This document shows, piece by piece, positions 36,678-46,197 of a stretch of 64,000 bases of DNA. Source of the stretch: Pleomorphomonas sp. T1.2MG-36 (lineage in GTDB: Bacteria > Pseudomonadota > Alphaproteobacteria > Rhizobiales > Pleomorphomonadaceae); contig NZ_CATNLY010000001.1 in NCBI RefSeq assembly GCF_950100655.1, positions 372,001 to 436,000 on the forward strand, written 5' to 3'. Within the stretch, counting starts at the first letter, position 1; each line of letters starts with the position of its first letter. The notes under the pieces are model-generated. The model was given only the letters and a program-made list of their open reading frames with translations. It made no database searches and had not been told where the DNA came from. The position numbers and the translations under genes are program-made.

Positions 36678-38378
36678 ATGTATGCCTTCCGTCGCGACTC
36701 AACTTATTATTTCCAGATTCGTATTCCTCAACCTTTCGTAAAGCGCCTCGGAGTTACTCACTTCAGGAAACGGCTGGGAGTGCTCCCAGCTGCGGAGGCT
36801 CATCGTCGGGCTTCCATGCTGGCCTCGGGCCTACTGGAGATCCTGGTGGTCAAGCTCTCATCTCCCTCGAAAGGCCCAATCTCCGACGAGGATCTTATTG
36901 CGGCCTGCCGTTGGTGGCTCCGACAGGAGCCGTGGAACGGCCTGCTCCGAAATATCGACGACATGCTCCCCGCCGAAATCCGGGATGCCCGTCAGACGTT
37001 GGCAAAAGACCTCGTTGAACGCTTCGCCGTCCCTCATTTTCATGAGGAATCGGGCGAGTGGGACGATGAGGTCGGCATCTTTGATGCACGGTATGACGAG
37101 GGGTCGGCGGCGCTTCAAGCTGCAGGGCACAGAGCCCCCACAACACAGGACTGTCTCCGCGCGACTGACGCTATCGAGCAAATGGTCAATGACCGCATAG
37201 AGACGCAATATCGGGCCTTGTACGGAGCCGATGCTCCTGAGCCTGCAAGTTCCGCCGCCGCAACAAAGGAGGCCCAGCAGCTCCTTTCCGTGGCCTGGGC
37301 AGACATTCTTTCAACGCGAGCCGAAGCGCTGAAGAAAGGCGGGAAGCCATCGCGTTATGCCGACAAGATGGAAACCGCAGCCCGCATTTTCCTTAATATT
37401 GTCGGCGACAAACCTCTCTGCCAATACAAGCCAAGTGACATGCAGAGGTTTGTAAACGGTCTCGCCGAGCTACCGATAAAAGTAAGCGAGAAAAAGGAAT
37501 TTCGAGGGCTGACTTACAAAGTGGCCATCGAAAGGAACAAGTCCCTTAAGTGCAGCCATCCGACCATGTCGGAGACTACGGTCCGGGACCACCGGAACAT
37601 TGTTTCTGGTTTGTGGAAGCGTGTTGCAGCAGACATTGTTGGGGTGCGGGACCTTTCGGGCTACGGAATCACAATGCCGGACAGTGCCGCGTCCCCGAAA
37701 GACCGTGATCCCCTCCCCCCCAACGCCATTACAAAATGGCTTGCCGACGCTTCCCGCGTCCGGCTGCAGCATATGCGTTGGCTGCCGTTGGTTGGCCTCC
37801 TCACCGGGATGCGCCTTGCGGAAATTGTTTATCTCCAGCCGACGGACTTCATTGAGGAGAATGGGTTACCTGCCGTTACCCTATGGCCGGATCTCACAAT
37901 TGACGGCAAGGAAGTCGCTCGCGAGCTGAAAACCAAAACATCCAAACGCGTGGTGGTATTACCGAAATTCCTCGTTGAATGCGGTTTCGTCGCTTGGGCG
38001 AAGGCTCAACCCGGACCATTCATTCTCGCAGGATGGCACCAAAAATCCGCCGATCCGGCCCACGAGGCTTCAAAGCGCCTGAATGCATGGATGCAGCGGC
38101 TAGGCATCCATCAGAAAACCGTCCAAGTGTTCCATTCGCTGCGGCACAACAACAAGGACTGGATCCGCCAGTACTGCACCGACAGAACGGCCGACATCTA
38201 CAATGGCCACGCGGTCAAAGGGGTTTCTGGAAAGTACGGCGCCAAGTCTCTCAAAGAATACCAAGCCAAAGACATCTACGAGGCTCCACTCCCGGACGGT
38301 GTGGATTTCTCGCCCTTTCTCCCGGCCATGCAGACCCCGGCGGCACCCTCGAAGCGGCGAGTCTCATCACGCGGATAA
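36678..38378 (+). CDS. Tyrosine recombinase (integrase) with DUF6538-type N-terminus
   Basis: The 566-residue protein from ATG 36678 starts MYAFRRDSTYYFQIRIPQPF, a DUF6538-like arm-binding domain. A core-binding domain (about 215-320) and catalytic domain follow: first Arg in LTGMRLAEIVYL, the H-x-x-R in FHSLRHNNKDW, a His in NGHAVKG and the nucleophile Tyr in GKYGAKS. It catalyses insertion and excision at tRNA-Glu. A TTG at 36615 would add 21 residues but would read through the 9-3-9 motif; ATG is preferred. Neither start has a strong Shine-Dalgarno sequence. Confidence 0.93.
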   Translation: MYAFRRDSTYYFQIRIPQPFVKRLGVTHFRKRLGVLPAAEAHRRASMLASGLLEILVVKLSSPSKGPISDEDLIAACRWWLRQEPWNGLLRNIDDMLPAEIRDARQTLAKDLVERFAVPHFHEESGEWDDEVGIFDARYDEGSAALQAAGHRAPTTQDCLRATDAIEQMVNDRIETQYRALYGADAPEPASSAAATKEAQQLLSVAWADILSTRAEALKKGGKPSRYADKMETAARIFLNIVGDKPLCQYKPSDMQRFVNGLAELPIKVSEKKEFRGLTYKVAIERNKSLKCSHPTMSETTVRDHRNIVSGLWKRVAADIVGVRDLSGYGITMPDSAASPKDRDPLPPNAITKWLADASRVRLQHMRWLPLVGLLTGMRLAEIVYLQPTDFIEENGLPAVTLWPDLTIDGKEVARELKTKTSKRVVVLPKFLVECGFVAWAKAQPGPFILAGWHQKSADPAHEASKRLNAWMQRLGIHQKTVQVFHSLRHNNKDWIRQYCTDRTADIYNGHAVKGVSGKYGAKSLKEYQAKDIYEAPLPDGVDFSPFLPAMQTPAAPSKRRVSSRG

Positions 38379-38741
38379 ATCGTCCGTCGTGTCAGGGAGT
38401 GAATTTCGTGACGAACGAAACTCCTCCCGAGGCCCGTCCGAAAAAGCGCGGACGCCCTCCCAAAGGGGGCGGCTGCCATGACGGATATCCGAACGCTGCT
38501 CCTATTTCGGAGAGTCCGAACGCCGTTTGGCCCTCAGAATCCGTATGTTGCCGCTATCGGTTTCATTCGAATATCGCACCTCCCTGTTGAAATATGGAAA
38601 TGGTAACGTTGGGCAGCATGCCGAAGACTGCTGGTAGGCTATACTCGTCCAGACAGCGCCCATTGGGCGGATTGCAGCCGATTTCAAAGTGATGCTCGCG
38701 AATCGCGAACATTGCTGAGTTTGCGTTTTGGGGGAGTTGTC
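38379..38741. other. Intergenic region with short AT-hook-like ORF
   Basis: About 360 bp between integrase and methyltransferase. A GTG at 38408 opens a 60-residue ORF (to 38590) whose start, TNETPPEARPKKRGRPPKGGG, has an AT-hook core RGRPP; the rest is not protein-like, so it may be a relic of a DNA-binding protein. The AT-rich part after 38600 probably holds the promoter of the four-gene unit. No RNA gene recognised. Confidence 0.35.
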
Positions 38742-41525
38742 TTGAACCCTGTCGAAATCGAGGAGGCCATCTCCGCGCTGGCCGAACAGCCTTTCGACGC
38801 CGAGGAGTTTCCCTATGCGTTCCTTGAAGCCTTTGGGAACAAGGAGACGACGCTCAGGCGCCTGCGCAAGGGTGAGTCCAACAAGTCCGATCTTGGCGGC
38901 GTGCTTCAGACGAACAACATCCATATCGCAACCTGCAAGCCCGGCGATGTGACGCGCACACTGGGGGCGTTGAAGGCGAGCCCGGCTACAGAGCGGGCGA
39001 AGGCGCGATTCGTTCTGGCGACGGATGGCGACTTGTTCGAGGCCGAAGACCGCACGACGGACGACGCGCCGATCTCGTGCACCTATTCAGACTTTCCAAA
39101 CCACTTCGGCTTCTTTCTGCCGCTGGCGGGCATCACCACGGTCAAGCAGGTCCGTGAAAGCTCGTTCGACATCCGGGCGACCAGCCGCTTGAACAGGCTC
39201 TATGTCGAACTGTTGAAAGACAACCCCGAATGGGGCACGGCGCAGCGCCGGCACGACGTGAACCATTTCATGGCGCGGTTGATCTTCTGCTTCTTCGCTG
39301 AAGACACCGAGATTTTCGACAGCAGTGCCGCGTTCACTTCGGCGATCGAGACCATGAGCGCCAAGGATTCGTCAAACACCCATGAGGTGATCAGCGAACT
39401 GTTCCGCGCCATGAACACCAAAGCGGAAGCGCACGCCGCTGCCGGGGTTCCGCGCTGGGCCGGCCGCTTCCCCTATGTGAATGGCGGGCTGTTTTCCGGC
39501 AGCACCGATGTGCCGCGCTTCAGCCGCATCGCGCGGTCCTACCTGCTGCATATCGGCAGCCTCGACTGGAAGAAGATCAACCCGGATATTTTTGGGTCAA
39601 TGATCCAGGCCGTGGCAGACGACGACGAACGCGGTGCGCTCGGCATGCACTACACCAGCGTGCCAAACATCCTGAAGGTGTTGAACCCGCTCTTCCTCGA
39701 CGACCTGAGTGAGAAGCTGGATGAAGCTGGCGACAATGCGCGCATGTTGCTCAATCTGCGCAAGCGCATGTCGAAGATCCGAGTGTTCGACCCGGCTTGC
39801 GGCTCGGGCAATTTCCTCGTCATCGCCTACAAGGAAATGCGGGCCATCGAGGCGGAGATCAATCGCCGGCGCGACGAAGCCGACCGGCGCAGCGAGATCC
39901 CGCTGACGAATTTTCGCGGCATCGAACTGCGCGATTTTCCTGCCGAGATAGCGCGCCTCGCGCTCATCATCGCCGAATATCAATGCGACGTGCTCTATCG
40001 CGGCCAGAAGGAGGCGCTGCGCGACTTCCTGCCGCTCGACGCGCAGAATTGGATCACCTGCGGCAACGCCCTGCGGCTCGATTGGCTCAGCATCTGCCCA
40101 CCGACCGGAACGGGCGTGAAGCACCACGCCGACGATCTGTTTCATACACCGCTCAATCAGGCGCAGATCGACTTCGAGAACGAAGGCGGAGAAACATATA
40201 TTTGCGGCAACCCCCCTTACAAGGGCAGCCAGGGACAAACGGACGACCAAAAATCAGATCTCAAAGCAATATTTGATAGTCGCACCGCTAATTGGAAATC
40301 ATTGGACTACGTGTCTGGGTGGTTCATGAAGGCCGCAGACTATGGCACCAAAACTACTGCTGCTTCCGCCTTCGTCTCGACCAATTCAATTTGCCAGGGT
40401 CGGCAAGTTGATACGCTGTGGTCGCTTATCTTTGCAACTATGCACGAGATCGCGTTTGCTCATACGAGTTTCAAATGGGCAAATTTAGCGAGCCATAACG
40501 CTGGTGTAACGGTTGTGATTGTCGGCATAGCCAGAGATCTCCCCGCCTTTCGTCGCCTTTATTCTACGGGCGGACGTGAAGAAACGATCTTGCGCGAGCT
40601 GGAAAACATAAATCCGTACTTGGTTGGTGGGCCGAATATCATGGTGCAGCCCTCACCAAAGCCTTTGTCCGATCTCAACGACATGAGCTTCGGCAACATG
40701 CCGAATGAAGGAGGATACCTTCTCCTAAACCAAGCTGAGGCAGAGGAGGCAGTGGCACGGCATGGAGTGAGGCGCTGTTTCATCCGCCCATTCCTTGGTT
40801 CTCAGGAGTTTATTCGTGGGCAAGAGCGCCGGTGCATCTGGGTAACTGATGCGGAATACGCTGAAGCAAAGAAGAACGACTGGCTTGCCGACAGATTTGA
40901 ATCTGTTCGAGCGCAGAGGGCTGCTTCAAACCGTTCTACAACCAAACAGCTTGCAAAAGTGCCTTATCGCTTTGGCGAGGTTCGCCAACGTGGCGATGAA
41001 ACCGCTATCGTTGTTCCGAGTGTCTCATCCGAGACGCGAGAATATCTTCCGGTCGGTTATCTCCCCCCCGGAGCGTTGATATCGAATCTGGCCTTCGCCC
41101 TGTACGATGCTCCCGTTTGGAATATGGCCCTCATCGCATCACGCTTGCATCTGATGTGGATCGCTACGGTCTGCGGAAAGATGAAAACAGATTTTCGGTA
41201 CTCCAACACCCTCGGGTGGAACACTTTTCCAGTGCCGACATTGACCGAAAAGAACAAAGCTGACCTCACCCACTGCGCCGAAGACATCCTGCTAACACGC
41301 GAGGCGCATTTTCCTGCGACTATCGCCGATCTCTACGATCCCGACGCCATGCCCGCCGATCTGCGCGAGGCCCATGAGCGCAACGATGAGGTGCTGGAGC
41401 GCATCTACATCGGCCGCCGATTCAAGAACGACACCGAGCGGCTCGAAAAGCTGTTCGAGCTGTACACCAAGATGACTGCCAATCCAAACAAGACCTCCAA
41501 GGCGAGGCAGGGAACGTCAGCATGA
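38742..41525 (+). CDS. MmeI-like DNA adenine methyltransferase, nuclease site degraded
   Basis: A 927-residue protein from TTG 38742 (GGGGGAG 6 bp upstream). The order follows MmeI-type enzymes: an N-terminal region at the nuclease position, a helical spacer (HDVNHFMARLIFCFFAEDTEIF; GALGMHYTSVPNILKVLNPLFLDDL in two parts), then a gamma-class N6-adenine methyltransferase with DPACGSGNF (about 350) and NPPY (about 490), and a C-terminal target-recognition part. MmeI has an E-x-K in its nuclease; here the matching strand reads IHIATCKPG with no Glu. It probably methylates only. Its stop overlaps the next ATG by 4 bp. Confidence 0.88.
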   Translation: MNPVEIEEAISALAEQPFDAEEFPYAFLEAFGNKETTLRRLRKGESNKSDLGGVLQTNNIHIATCKPGDVTRTLGALKASPATERAKARFVLATDGDLFEAEDRTTDDAPISCTYSDFPNHFGFFLPLAGITTVKQVRESSFDIRATSRLNRLYVELLKDNPEWGTAQRRHDVNHFMARLIFCFFAEDTEIFDSSAAFTSAIETMSAKDSSNTHEVISELFRAMNTKAEAHAAAGVPRWAGRFPYVNGGLFSGSTDVPRFSRIARSYLLHIGSLDWKKINPDIFGSMIQAVADDDERGALGMHYTSVPNILKVLNPLFLDDLSEKLDEAGDNARMLLNLRKRMSKIRVFDPACGSGNFLVIAYKEMRAIEAEINRRRDEADRRSEIPLTNFRGIELRDFPAEIARLALIIAEYQCDVLYRGQKEALRDFLPLDAQNWITCGNALRLDWLSICPPTGTGVKHHADDLFHTPLNQAQIDFENEGGETYICGNPPYKGSQGQTDDQKSDLKAIFDSRTANWKSLDYVSGWFMKAADYGTKTTAASAFVSTNSICQGRQVDTLWSLIFATMHEIAFAHTSFKWANLASHNAGVTVVIVGIARDLPAFRRLYSTGGREETILRELENINPYLVGGPNIMVQPSPKPLSDLNDMSFGNMPNEGGYLLLNQAEAEEAVARHGVRRCFIRPFLGSQEFIRGQERRCIWVTDAEYAEAKKNDWLADRFESVRAQRAASNRSTTKQLAKVPYRFGEVRQRGDETAIVVPSVSSETREYLPVGYLPPGALISNLAFALYDAPVWNMALIASRLHLMWIATVCGKMKTDFRYSNTLGWNTFPVPTLTEKNKADLTHCAEDILLTREAHFPATIADLYDPDAMPADLREAHERNDEVLERIYIGRRFKNDTERLEKLFELYTKMTANPNKTSKARQGTSA

Positions 41526-42304
41526 GCGATTATGTGCTGTTTCAGATGTGGGGGCCATTTCGACAGTCCTTGATTGACGGACACGCATTCTATGTTGAAC
41601 AGGCACAAAAGCGCTTGCTCTCCCAGTTTGAAGATATCAGCTCCGAAGCCGATAAGGCTGCCGACGACTGGCTTGAGAAAAGCAGTGGTTGGTTTGACCC
41701 CGATCGGCACGACCCCGGTGATTTCTATGAGGCTGCCAATGATGCCGGGATCGAGTTCTACGGCCTTCTGAGCGGTATGCGTGACCAGACAATTTTGAGT
41801 GTGGTCGCCGGGATGTTTCACGAATGGGACAAGCAGTTTCGTGACTGGCTGGTGCGTGAGATTCAGCACTGGCATCGTGGCGATGTTGCAGAGCTAAAGG
41901 TCTGGTCGGCTGACTTCTGTCAGATTGCAGAACTCTTAGAAAGCCTTGGCTGGACTATTTCCACCACTGACTACTTTCGCCAGCTTGATGCCTGCCGTCT
42001 TGTGGTCAACGTCTATAAGCACGGCAAGGGCAAGTCCCTGGAGGATCTGAAGCAGAAATTTCCCGATTACCTTGAAGACCCATTCAGCGGATCGGGTGGC
42101 GCTTTCTCAGATGTGAAGCATCGTGACCACACCCATTTGAAGGTGACCAAGGATCAGTTTCAGGCATTTTCTGACGCTATTGTCGCGTTCTGGCAAGCGG
42201 TGCCGGAGAATATACTAGAGTCACAGGTCAAGGACGTGCCCGACTGGTTTGGGAAGGCTTTGTTGAAAGACCGCACCGGCCAACCACAGGGGAAGACGAA
42301 ATGA
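41522..42304 (+). CDS. Unknown protein in methyltransferase-helicase-nuclease unit
   Basis: A 260-residue soluble, mostly helical, acidic and aromatic protein (MSDYVLFQMWGPFRQSL...). I recognise no family. A conserved-looking stretch CRLVVNVYKHGKGKS (about 158-172) places Arg and His seven residues apart, a spacing close to but not the standard R-x(4-6)-H of HEPN nucleases. Its start overlaps the methyltransferase stop (ATGA) and its stop overlaps the helicase start (ATGA), so all three are translationally coupled. It could be an effector, an adaptor or an immunity factor. Confidence 0.75.
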   Translation: MSDYVLFQMWGPFRQSLIDGHAFYVEQAQKRLLSQFEDISSEADKAADDWLEKSSGWFDPDRHDPGDFYEAANDAGIEFYGLLSGMRDQTILSVVAGMFHEWDKQFRDWLVREIQHWHRGDVAELKVWSADFCQIAELLESLGWTISTTDYFRQLDACRLVVNVYKHGKGKSLEDLKQKFPDYLEDPFSGSGGAFSDVKHRDHTHLKVTKDQFQAFSDAIVAFWQAVPENILESQVKDVPDWFGKALLKDRTGQPQGKTK

Positions 42305-44361
42305 CCTTCAACACGCCAAAATCGGTCCCTTCTGTCTCGGTGCGATACGCCACCAACGGCAGTTCGGCCAAAGCGAACGAGTTTGGCATGCGCCCGATGC
42401 AGGAGCGTGCGTTCGAAAAGCGCGGAGAGCAATATCTGCTGATCAAGTCGCCGCCAGCTTCGGGCAAGAGCCGCGCGCTGATGTTCATAGCCCTCGACAA
42501 GCTGACCCATCAGAACGTCAAACAGGCGATCATCGTCGTTCCAGAAAAGTCTATCGGCTCCAGCTTCCACGACGAGCCGCTGAGCAAATACGGCTTCTGG
42601 GCCGACTGGCATGTCGAGCCGAAGTGGAACCTCTGCGACGCGCCGGGCAACGATAATGGCGGGAAGGTCAATGCACTCGGCGCGTTCCTTGAAAGTGGCG
42701 ACAAGGTGCTGGTCTGCACCCATGCAACCTTCCGTTTCGCCGTCGATAAATTCGGAGTTGGAGCCTTTGATGACCGGCTGATCGCAGTCGATGAGTTCCA
42801 CCACGTCTCGGCTAATCCCGATAACAAGCTCGGCCTGCATCTGGGCGATTTCATCACCCGCGACCGCGTGCATATCGTCGCGATGACCGGATCCTACTTC
42901 CGGGGCGATGCCGAGGCGGTGCTGGCGCCACAGGATGAAGGCAGGTTCGAGAGTGTCACCTACACCTATTATGAGCAGCTCAACGGCTATCAATATTTGA
43001 AGCAGCTCGACATCGGCTATTTCTTCTATTCGGACTCGTATGTCGACGACATTCTGAAGGTTCTGAACCCAGCCGAGAAGACAATTATCCACATCCCGAA
43101 TGTCAATTCGCGCGAGAGCACGAAGGACAAGATCAAGGAGGTGGAGCACATCATTGAGGAGCTTGGCGCCTGGCAGGGAACCGATCCCGCCACCGGCTTT
43201 CAATTGGTCAAAACTGTGGAAGGCAGGATTCTGCACATCGCCGATCTGGTCGATGATGATGCTTCCAAGCGCGACCGCGTATCCGCCGCGCTGAAAGACC
43301 CCGCGCAGAAGAACAACCGCGATCATGTCGACATCATCATTGCCCTCGGCATGGCGAAGGAAGGCTTCGACTGGATCTGGTGCGAACACGCACTGACGGT
43401 TGGCTACCGCTCCAGCCTGACCGAGATCGTGCAGATCATCGGTCGCGCCACCCGTGATGCACCGGGTAAGACCCGGGCGCGCTTTTCGAACCTTATTGCC
43501 GAGCCTGCCGCCGCCGACGACATCGTGACCGAAGCGGTGAACGACACACTGAAAGCGATCGCGGCGAGCCTGCTGATGGAGCAGGTGTTGGCACCTCGCT
43601 TCGAGTTCAAGCCGAAGAATCCGCAAAACGAGCCGACGCCGGGTTTTGACTATGGCGAGGGTGGCTACGATCCGAATAAGTGCAATGTCGGCTTCAACGA
43701 GGAATCCGGCAAGTTCCAAATTGAGATCAAAGGCCTTGCCACGCCCAAGAGCGAGGAGGCAACGCGGATCTGCCAAGAGGACCTGAACGAGGTGATCGCT
43801 GCCTTCGTGCAGGACAAGACGACGATCGAGCGGGGCCTGTTCGACGAGGAACTGGTGCCTGAGGAACTCACTCAGGTACGCATGGGCAAGATCATCAAGG
43901 ACAAGTTCCCACATCTCGACGCCGAGGACCAGGAAGCCGTGCGCCAGCATGCTGTGGCGGCACTGAACCTGACCCAGAAAGCGAAAGAGTTCGCGGCCGG
44001 AAGTTCGCTCGGCGAGGGAAAGGGCAACACCGCCTTCGTCGATGGCGTGCGCAAGTTCGCGATGGATGTGAAGGAGTTGGACATCGACTTGATCGACAGG
44101 GTCAATCCGTTTGGCGAAGCCTATGCCATCCTCGCCAAGACGATGAGCGAGGAGAGCCTGAAGCAGGTCGCCGCAGCTATCGCCGCCAAGCGAACCAGCC
44201 TCACGCCAGACGAGGCCAAGGTGATCGCCAAGCGCGCAGTCGAATTCAAGCGCGAGCGTGGTCGGCTGCCATCGATCGGTTCGTCCGATGCCTGGGAGAA
44301 GCACCTCGCGGAAGGCGCCGCCGCATTCGTCCGCTTCAAGGATGAGGGCCGCTATGAGTGA
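42301..44361 (+). CDS. SF2 DEAD/DEAH-type helicase
   Basis: A 686-residue superfamily-2 ATPase. Walker A PPASGKS (about 51-57), motif II DEFH (164-167), motif III MTGSYF, motif V/VI GYRSSLTEIVQIIGRATRD (about 368-386). The two RecA domains cover about the first 400 residues; the C-terminal ~280 residues are mostly helical and unassigned. Similar helicases serve as translocases in restriction systems. Its 3' end overlaps the GIY-YIG gene by 8 bp. A 788-residue minus-strand ORF covers it but is only an antisense shadow. Confidence 0.9.
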   Translation: MTFNTPKSVPSVSVRYATNGSSAKANEFGMRPMQERAFEKRGEQYLLIKSPPASGKSRALMFIALDKLTHQNVKQAIIVVPEKSIGSSFHDEPLSKYGFWADWHVEPKWNLCDAPGNDNGGKVNALGAFLESGDKVLVCTHATFRFAVDKFGVGAFDDRLIAVDEFHHVSANPDNKLGLHLGDFITRDRVHIVAMTGSYFRGDAEAVLAPQDEGRFESVTYTYYEQLNGYQYLKQLDIGYFFYSDSYVDDILKVLNPAEKTIIHIPNVNSRESTKDKIKEVEHIIEELGAWQGTDPATGFQLVKTVEGRILHIADLVDDDASKRDRVSAALKDPAQKNNRDHVDIIIALGMAKEGFDWIWCEHALTVGYRSSLTEIVQIIGRATRDAPGKTRARFSNLIAEPAAADDIVTEAVNDTLKAIAASLLMEQVLAPRFEFKPKNPQNEPTPGFDYGEGGYDPNKCNVGFNEESGKFQIEIKGLATPKSEEATRICQEDLNEVIAAFVQDKTTIERGLFDEELVPEELTQVRMGKIIKDKFPHLDAEDQEAVRQHAVAALNLTQKAKEFAAGSSLGEGKGNTAFVDGVRKFAMDVKELDIDLIDRVNPFGEAYAILAKTMSEESLKQVAAAIAAKRTSLTPDEAKVIAKRAVEFKRERGRLPSIGSSDAWEKHLAEGAAAFVRFKDEGRYE

Positions 44362-45550
44362 CTTCGATCTGGACGAATTGCGCGACGAATTGGCGGATTT
44401 TGCCCAACCGGATAAGAGCGGCGGTCGTTCACCTCGCGATGAACGCATCATCGCAGGTTTCGAGGAGATCCAGAGGTTTGTCGAAAAGCACGGCCATGCA
44501 CCAAGACATGGCGAGGACGGCGACATCTTTGAGAGGCTTTACGCTGTGCGGCTTGACCGTTTGCGCGCACTGGACGATTGCCGGACTCTTCTTTCGCCGT
44601 TTGATCATCAGGGATTGCTAACCGGACCGCTTGTGACCTCAGCCGCGCCTGCTGACACTATGGACGAGGATGAACTGCTCGCCGAGCTGGAGGGCGCGGC
44701 GGGTTCATCCGACATCACCAAGCTGCGCCATGTGCGGACCAGCGCGGAAAAGCGCGAGGCAGAGGAGATCGCGAGCCGAGAAAAGTGCCTCGATTTCGAT
44801 ACCTTCAAGCCCTTATTCCAGCAGGTGCAGAACGATCTTGCTGGCGGAATTCGGATTACGAGGCCGTTCGTCAAGGATGCCGGCTTCCTAAAGTCGGATA
44901 TCCAGGCTGGTCAGTTTTTTATCCTTGGTGGCCAGACCGCCTATGTCGCCGAGGTCGGAGAGCCGATCAAGGCGCCGAACGGCGAAACGGATGCACGCCT
45001 CCGTGTGATCTATTCCAACGGCACCGAGAGCGACTTACTTCTGCGGTCGCTACAGCGTGCACTTTACAAGGATGAGGCTGGACGGCGGATCACCGAGCCA
45101 AGTGCCGGACCATTGTTTGACGACCAGACTGGCGATGACGATCGGTCCAGCGGCACGATCTATGTGTTGCGGAGCAAATCCGACCATCCACTGGTCATCG
45201 CCAACCGTCAAATCTTGCACAAGATCGGTGTAACGGGTGGCAGCGTCGAGCGGCGTATCGCCAACGCTCGCCTCGATCCGACTTACCTCATGGCCGATGT
45301 CGAGATCGTCGCGACTTATGAGCTCTACAACATCAACCGCGCCAAGCTCGAAACCTTGATCCACAAGGTCTTTGGCGCCGCCCGCTTGGATGTCGAAATC
45401 AAGGATCGCTTCGGCCAGCCGATCATGCCCCGGGAGTGGTTTCTAGTGCCATTGTTCGTTGTCGAGGAGGTCGTGGCCCGAATTCGAGACGGCTCAATCA
45501 TAGATTATGTCTATGACCCTGCGTCAGCGTCACTTGTTCGGTCGGACTAA
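44354..45550 (+). CDS. GIY-YIG nuclease (T5orf172-like C-terminus)
   Basis: A 398-residue protein from ATG 44354 (GAGGG upstream). The N-terminal half is charged and helical. The C-terminal ~140 residues form a GIY-YIG fold: TIYVLRS (about 268-274, the GIY element), LHKIGVTGG (288-296, the YIG element), an Arg in SVERRIANAR, and a Glu in AKLETLIHKVFG. All key catalytic positions are represented. It is the likely DNA-cutting component of the unit. Its start lies inside the helicase 3' end. Confidence 0.88.
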   Translation: MSDFDLDELRDELADFAQPDKSGGRSPRDERIIAGFEEIQRFVEKHGHAPRHGEDGDIFERLYAVRLDRLRALDDCRTLLSPFDHQGLLTGPLVTSAAPADTMDEDELLAELEGAAGSSDITKLRHVRTSAEKREAEEIASREKCLDFDTFKPLFQQVQNDLAGGIRITRPFVKDAGFLKSDIQAGQFFILGGQTAYVAEVGEPIKAPNGETDARLRVIYSNGTESDLLLRSLQRALYKDEAGRRITEPSAGPLFDDQTGDDDRSSGTIYVLRSKSDHPLVIANRQILHKIGVTGGSVERRIANARLDPTYLMADVEIVATYELYNINRAKLETLIHKVFGAARLDVEIKDRFGQPIMPREWFLVPLFVVEEVVARIRDGSIIDYVYDPASASLVRSD

Positions 45551-45766
45551 GGACGAAGCTGATGTGGTCATGTGTGGTGCCATGTCGTGTCCGCGTAGAT
45601 ACGCCCTCAGGTGAGGATCGCTTTTCCTGACGGCTCGCATCGATAAAGCAAGGGACGCCCGCTCCACCCCCTTTGTGGCCGTGTTCTCCCTGTGCTTGAC
45701 GATTTTCCCGACCCGTCTTCGTGCATGCGTCCTTTGGGGGCGATTACCAAGCGCGGAGACTAGACC

Positions 45767-46126
45767 ATGGCACTCATAACGAAACTTCATTTCGAACGCC
45801 TAGCCCAAAACGGCCGTGAAAACGCAGTTAGGATTTCAAAGGACGGTCAGACCATAGATCATTTCCCTGTCGTGAAATTGTTCACGCCCGATGGCTCCGC
45901 CACATGGTTGCTGTCTGAGATTGATCCTGTAGACAACGATCTCGCCTTCGGCCTTTGTGACCTAGGTCTCGGCTCACCCGAATTGGGCTCCGTGCGGCTA
46001 TCCGACATTGCATCGCTACGCGGCCGCCTTGGTCTCCCTGTCGAGAGAGATCGGCACTTCGTCGCCGTTGGCAGGTTGTCGGTATATGCCGCCATTGCCC
46101 ACGCTGAAGGAAGGATCGTCGCATGA
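45767..46126 (+). CDS. DUF2958 protein
   Basis: The 119-residue protein (MALITKLHFERLAQNGREN...) has the DUF2958 pattern WLLSEIDPVDNDLAFGLCDLGLGSPELGSV. Function unknown; this family is common on plasmids and integrative elements. GGAG lies about 9 bp upstream of the ATG. It stands alone after a 216-bp gap with no other supported gene. The DUF2958 gene is convergent with the zinc-ribbon/polymerase pair. Confidence 0.85.
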   Translation: MALITKLHFERLAQNGRENAVRISKDGQTIDHFPVVKLFTPDGSATWLLSEIDPVDNDLAFGLCDLGLGSPELGSVRLSDIASLRGRLGLPVERDRHFVAVGRLSVYAAIAHAEGRIVA

Positions 46127-46197
46127 AACGCCCTAACCCTCAGCTCCACCCACCTCCGATTTGCTGACCAATGGCGCCATCCTTGGTGCCCCTGAAT

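Noticed and set aside
38408..38590. AT-hook excisionase gene
   Set aside because: Only the first ~20 residues look like protein (RGRPP core); the rest has no family character, so I left it as a possible relic.
42160..44526. 788-residue minus-strand ORF
   Set aside because: It is antisense to the SF2 helicase, which has all expected motifs; the minus product has no domain pattern and arises from GC-rich codon use.
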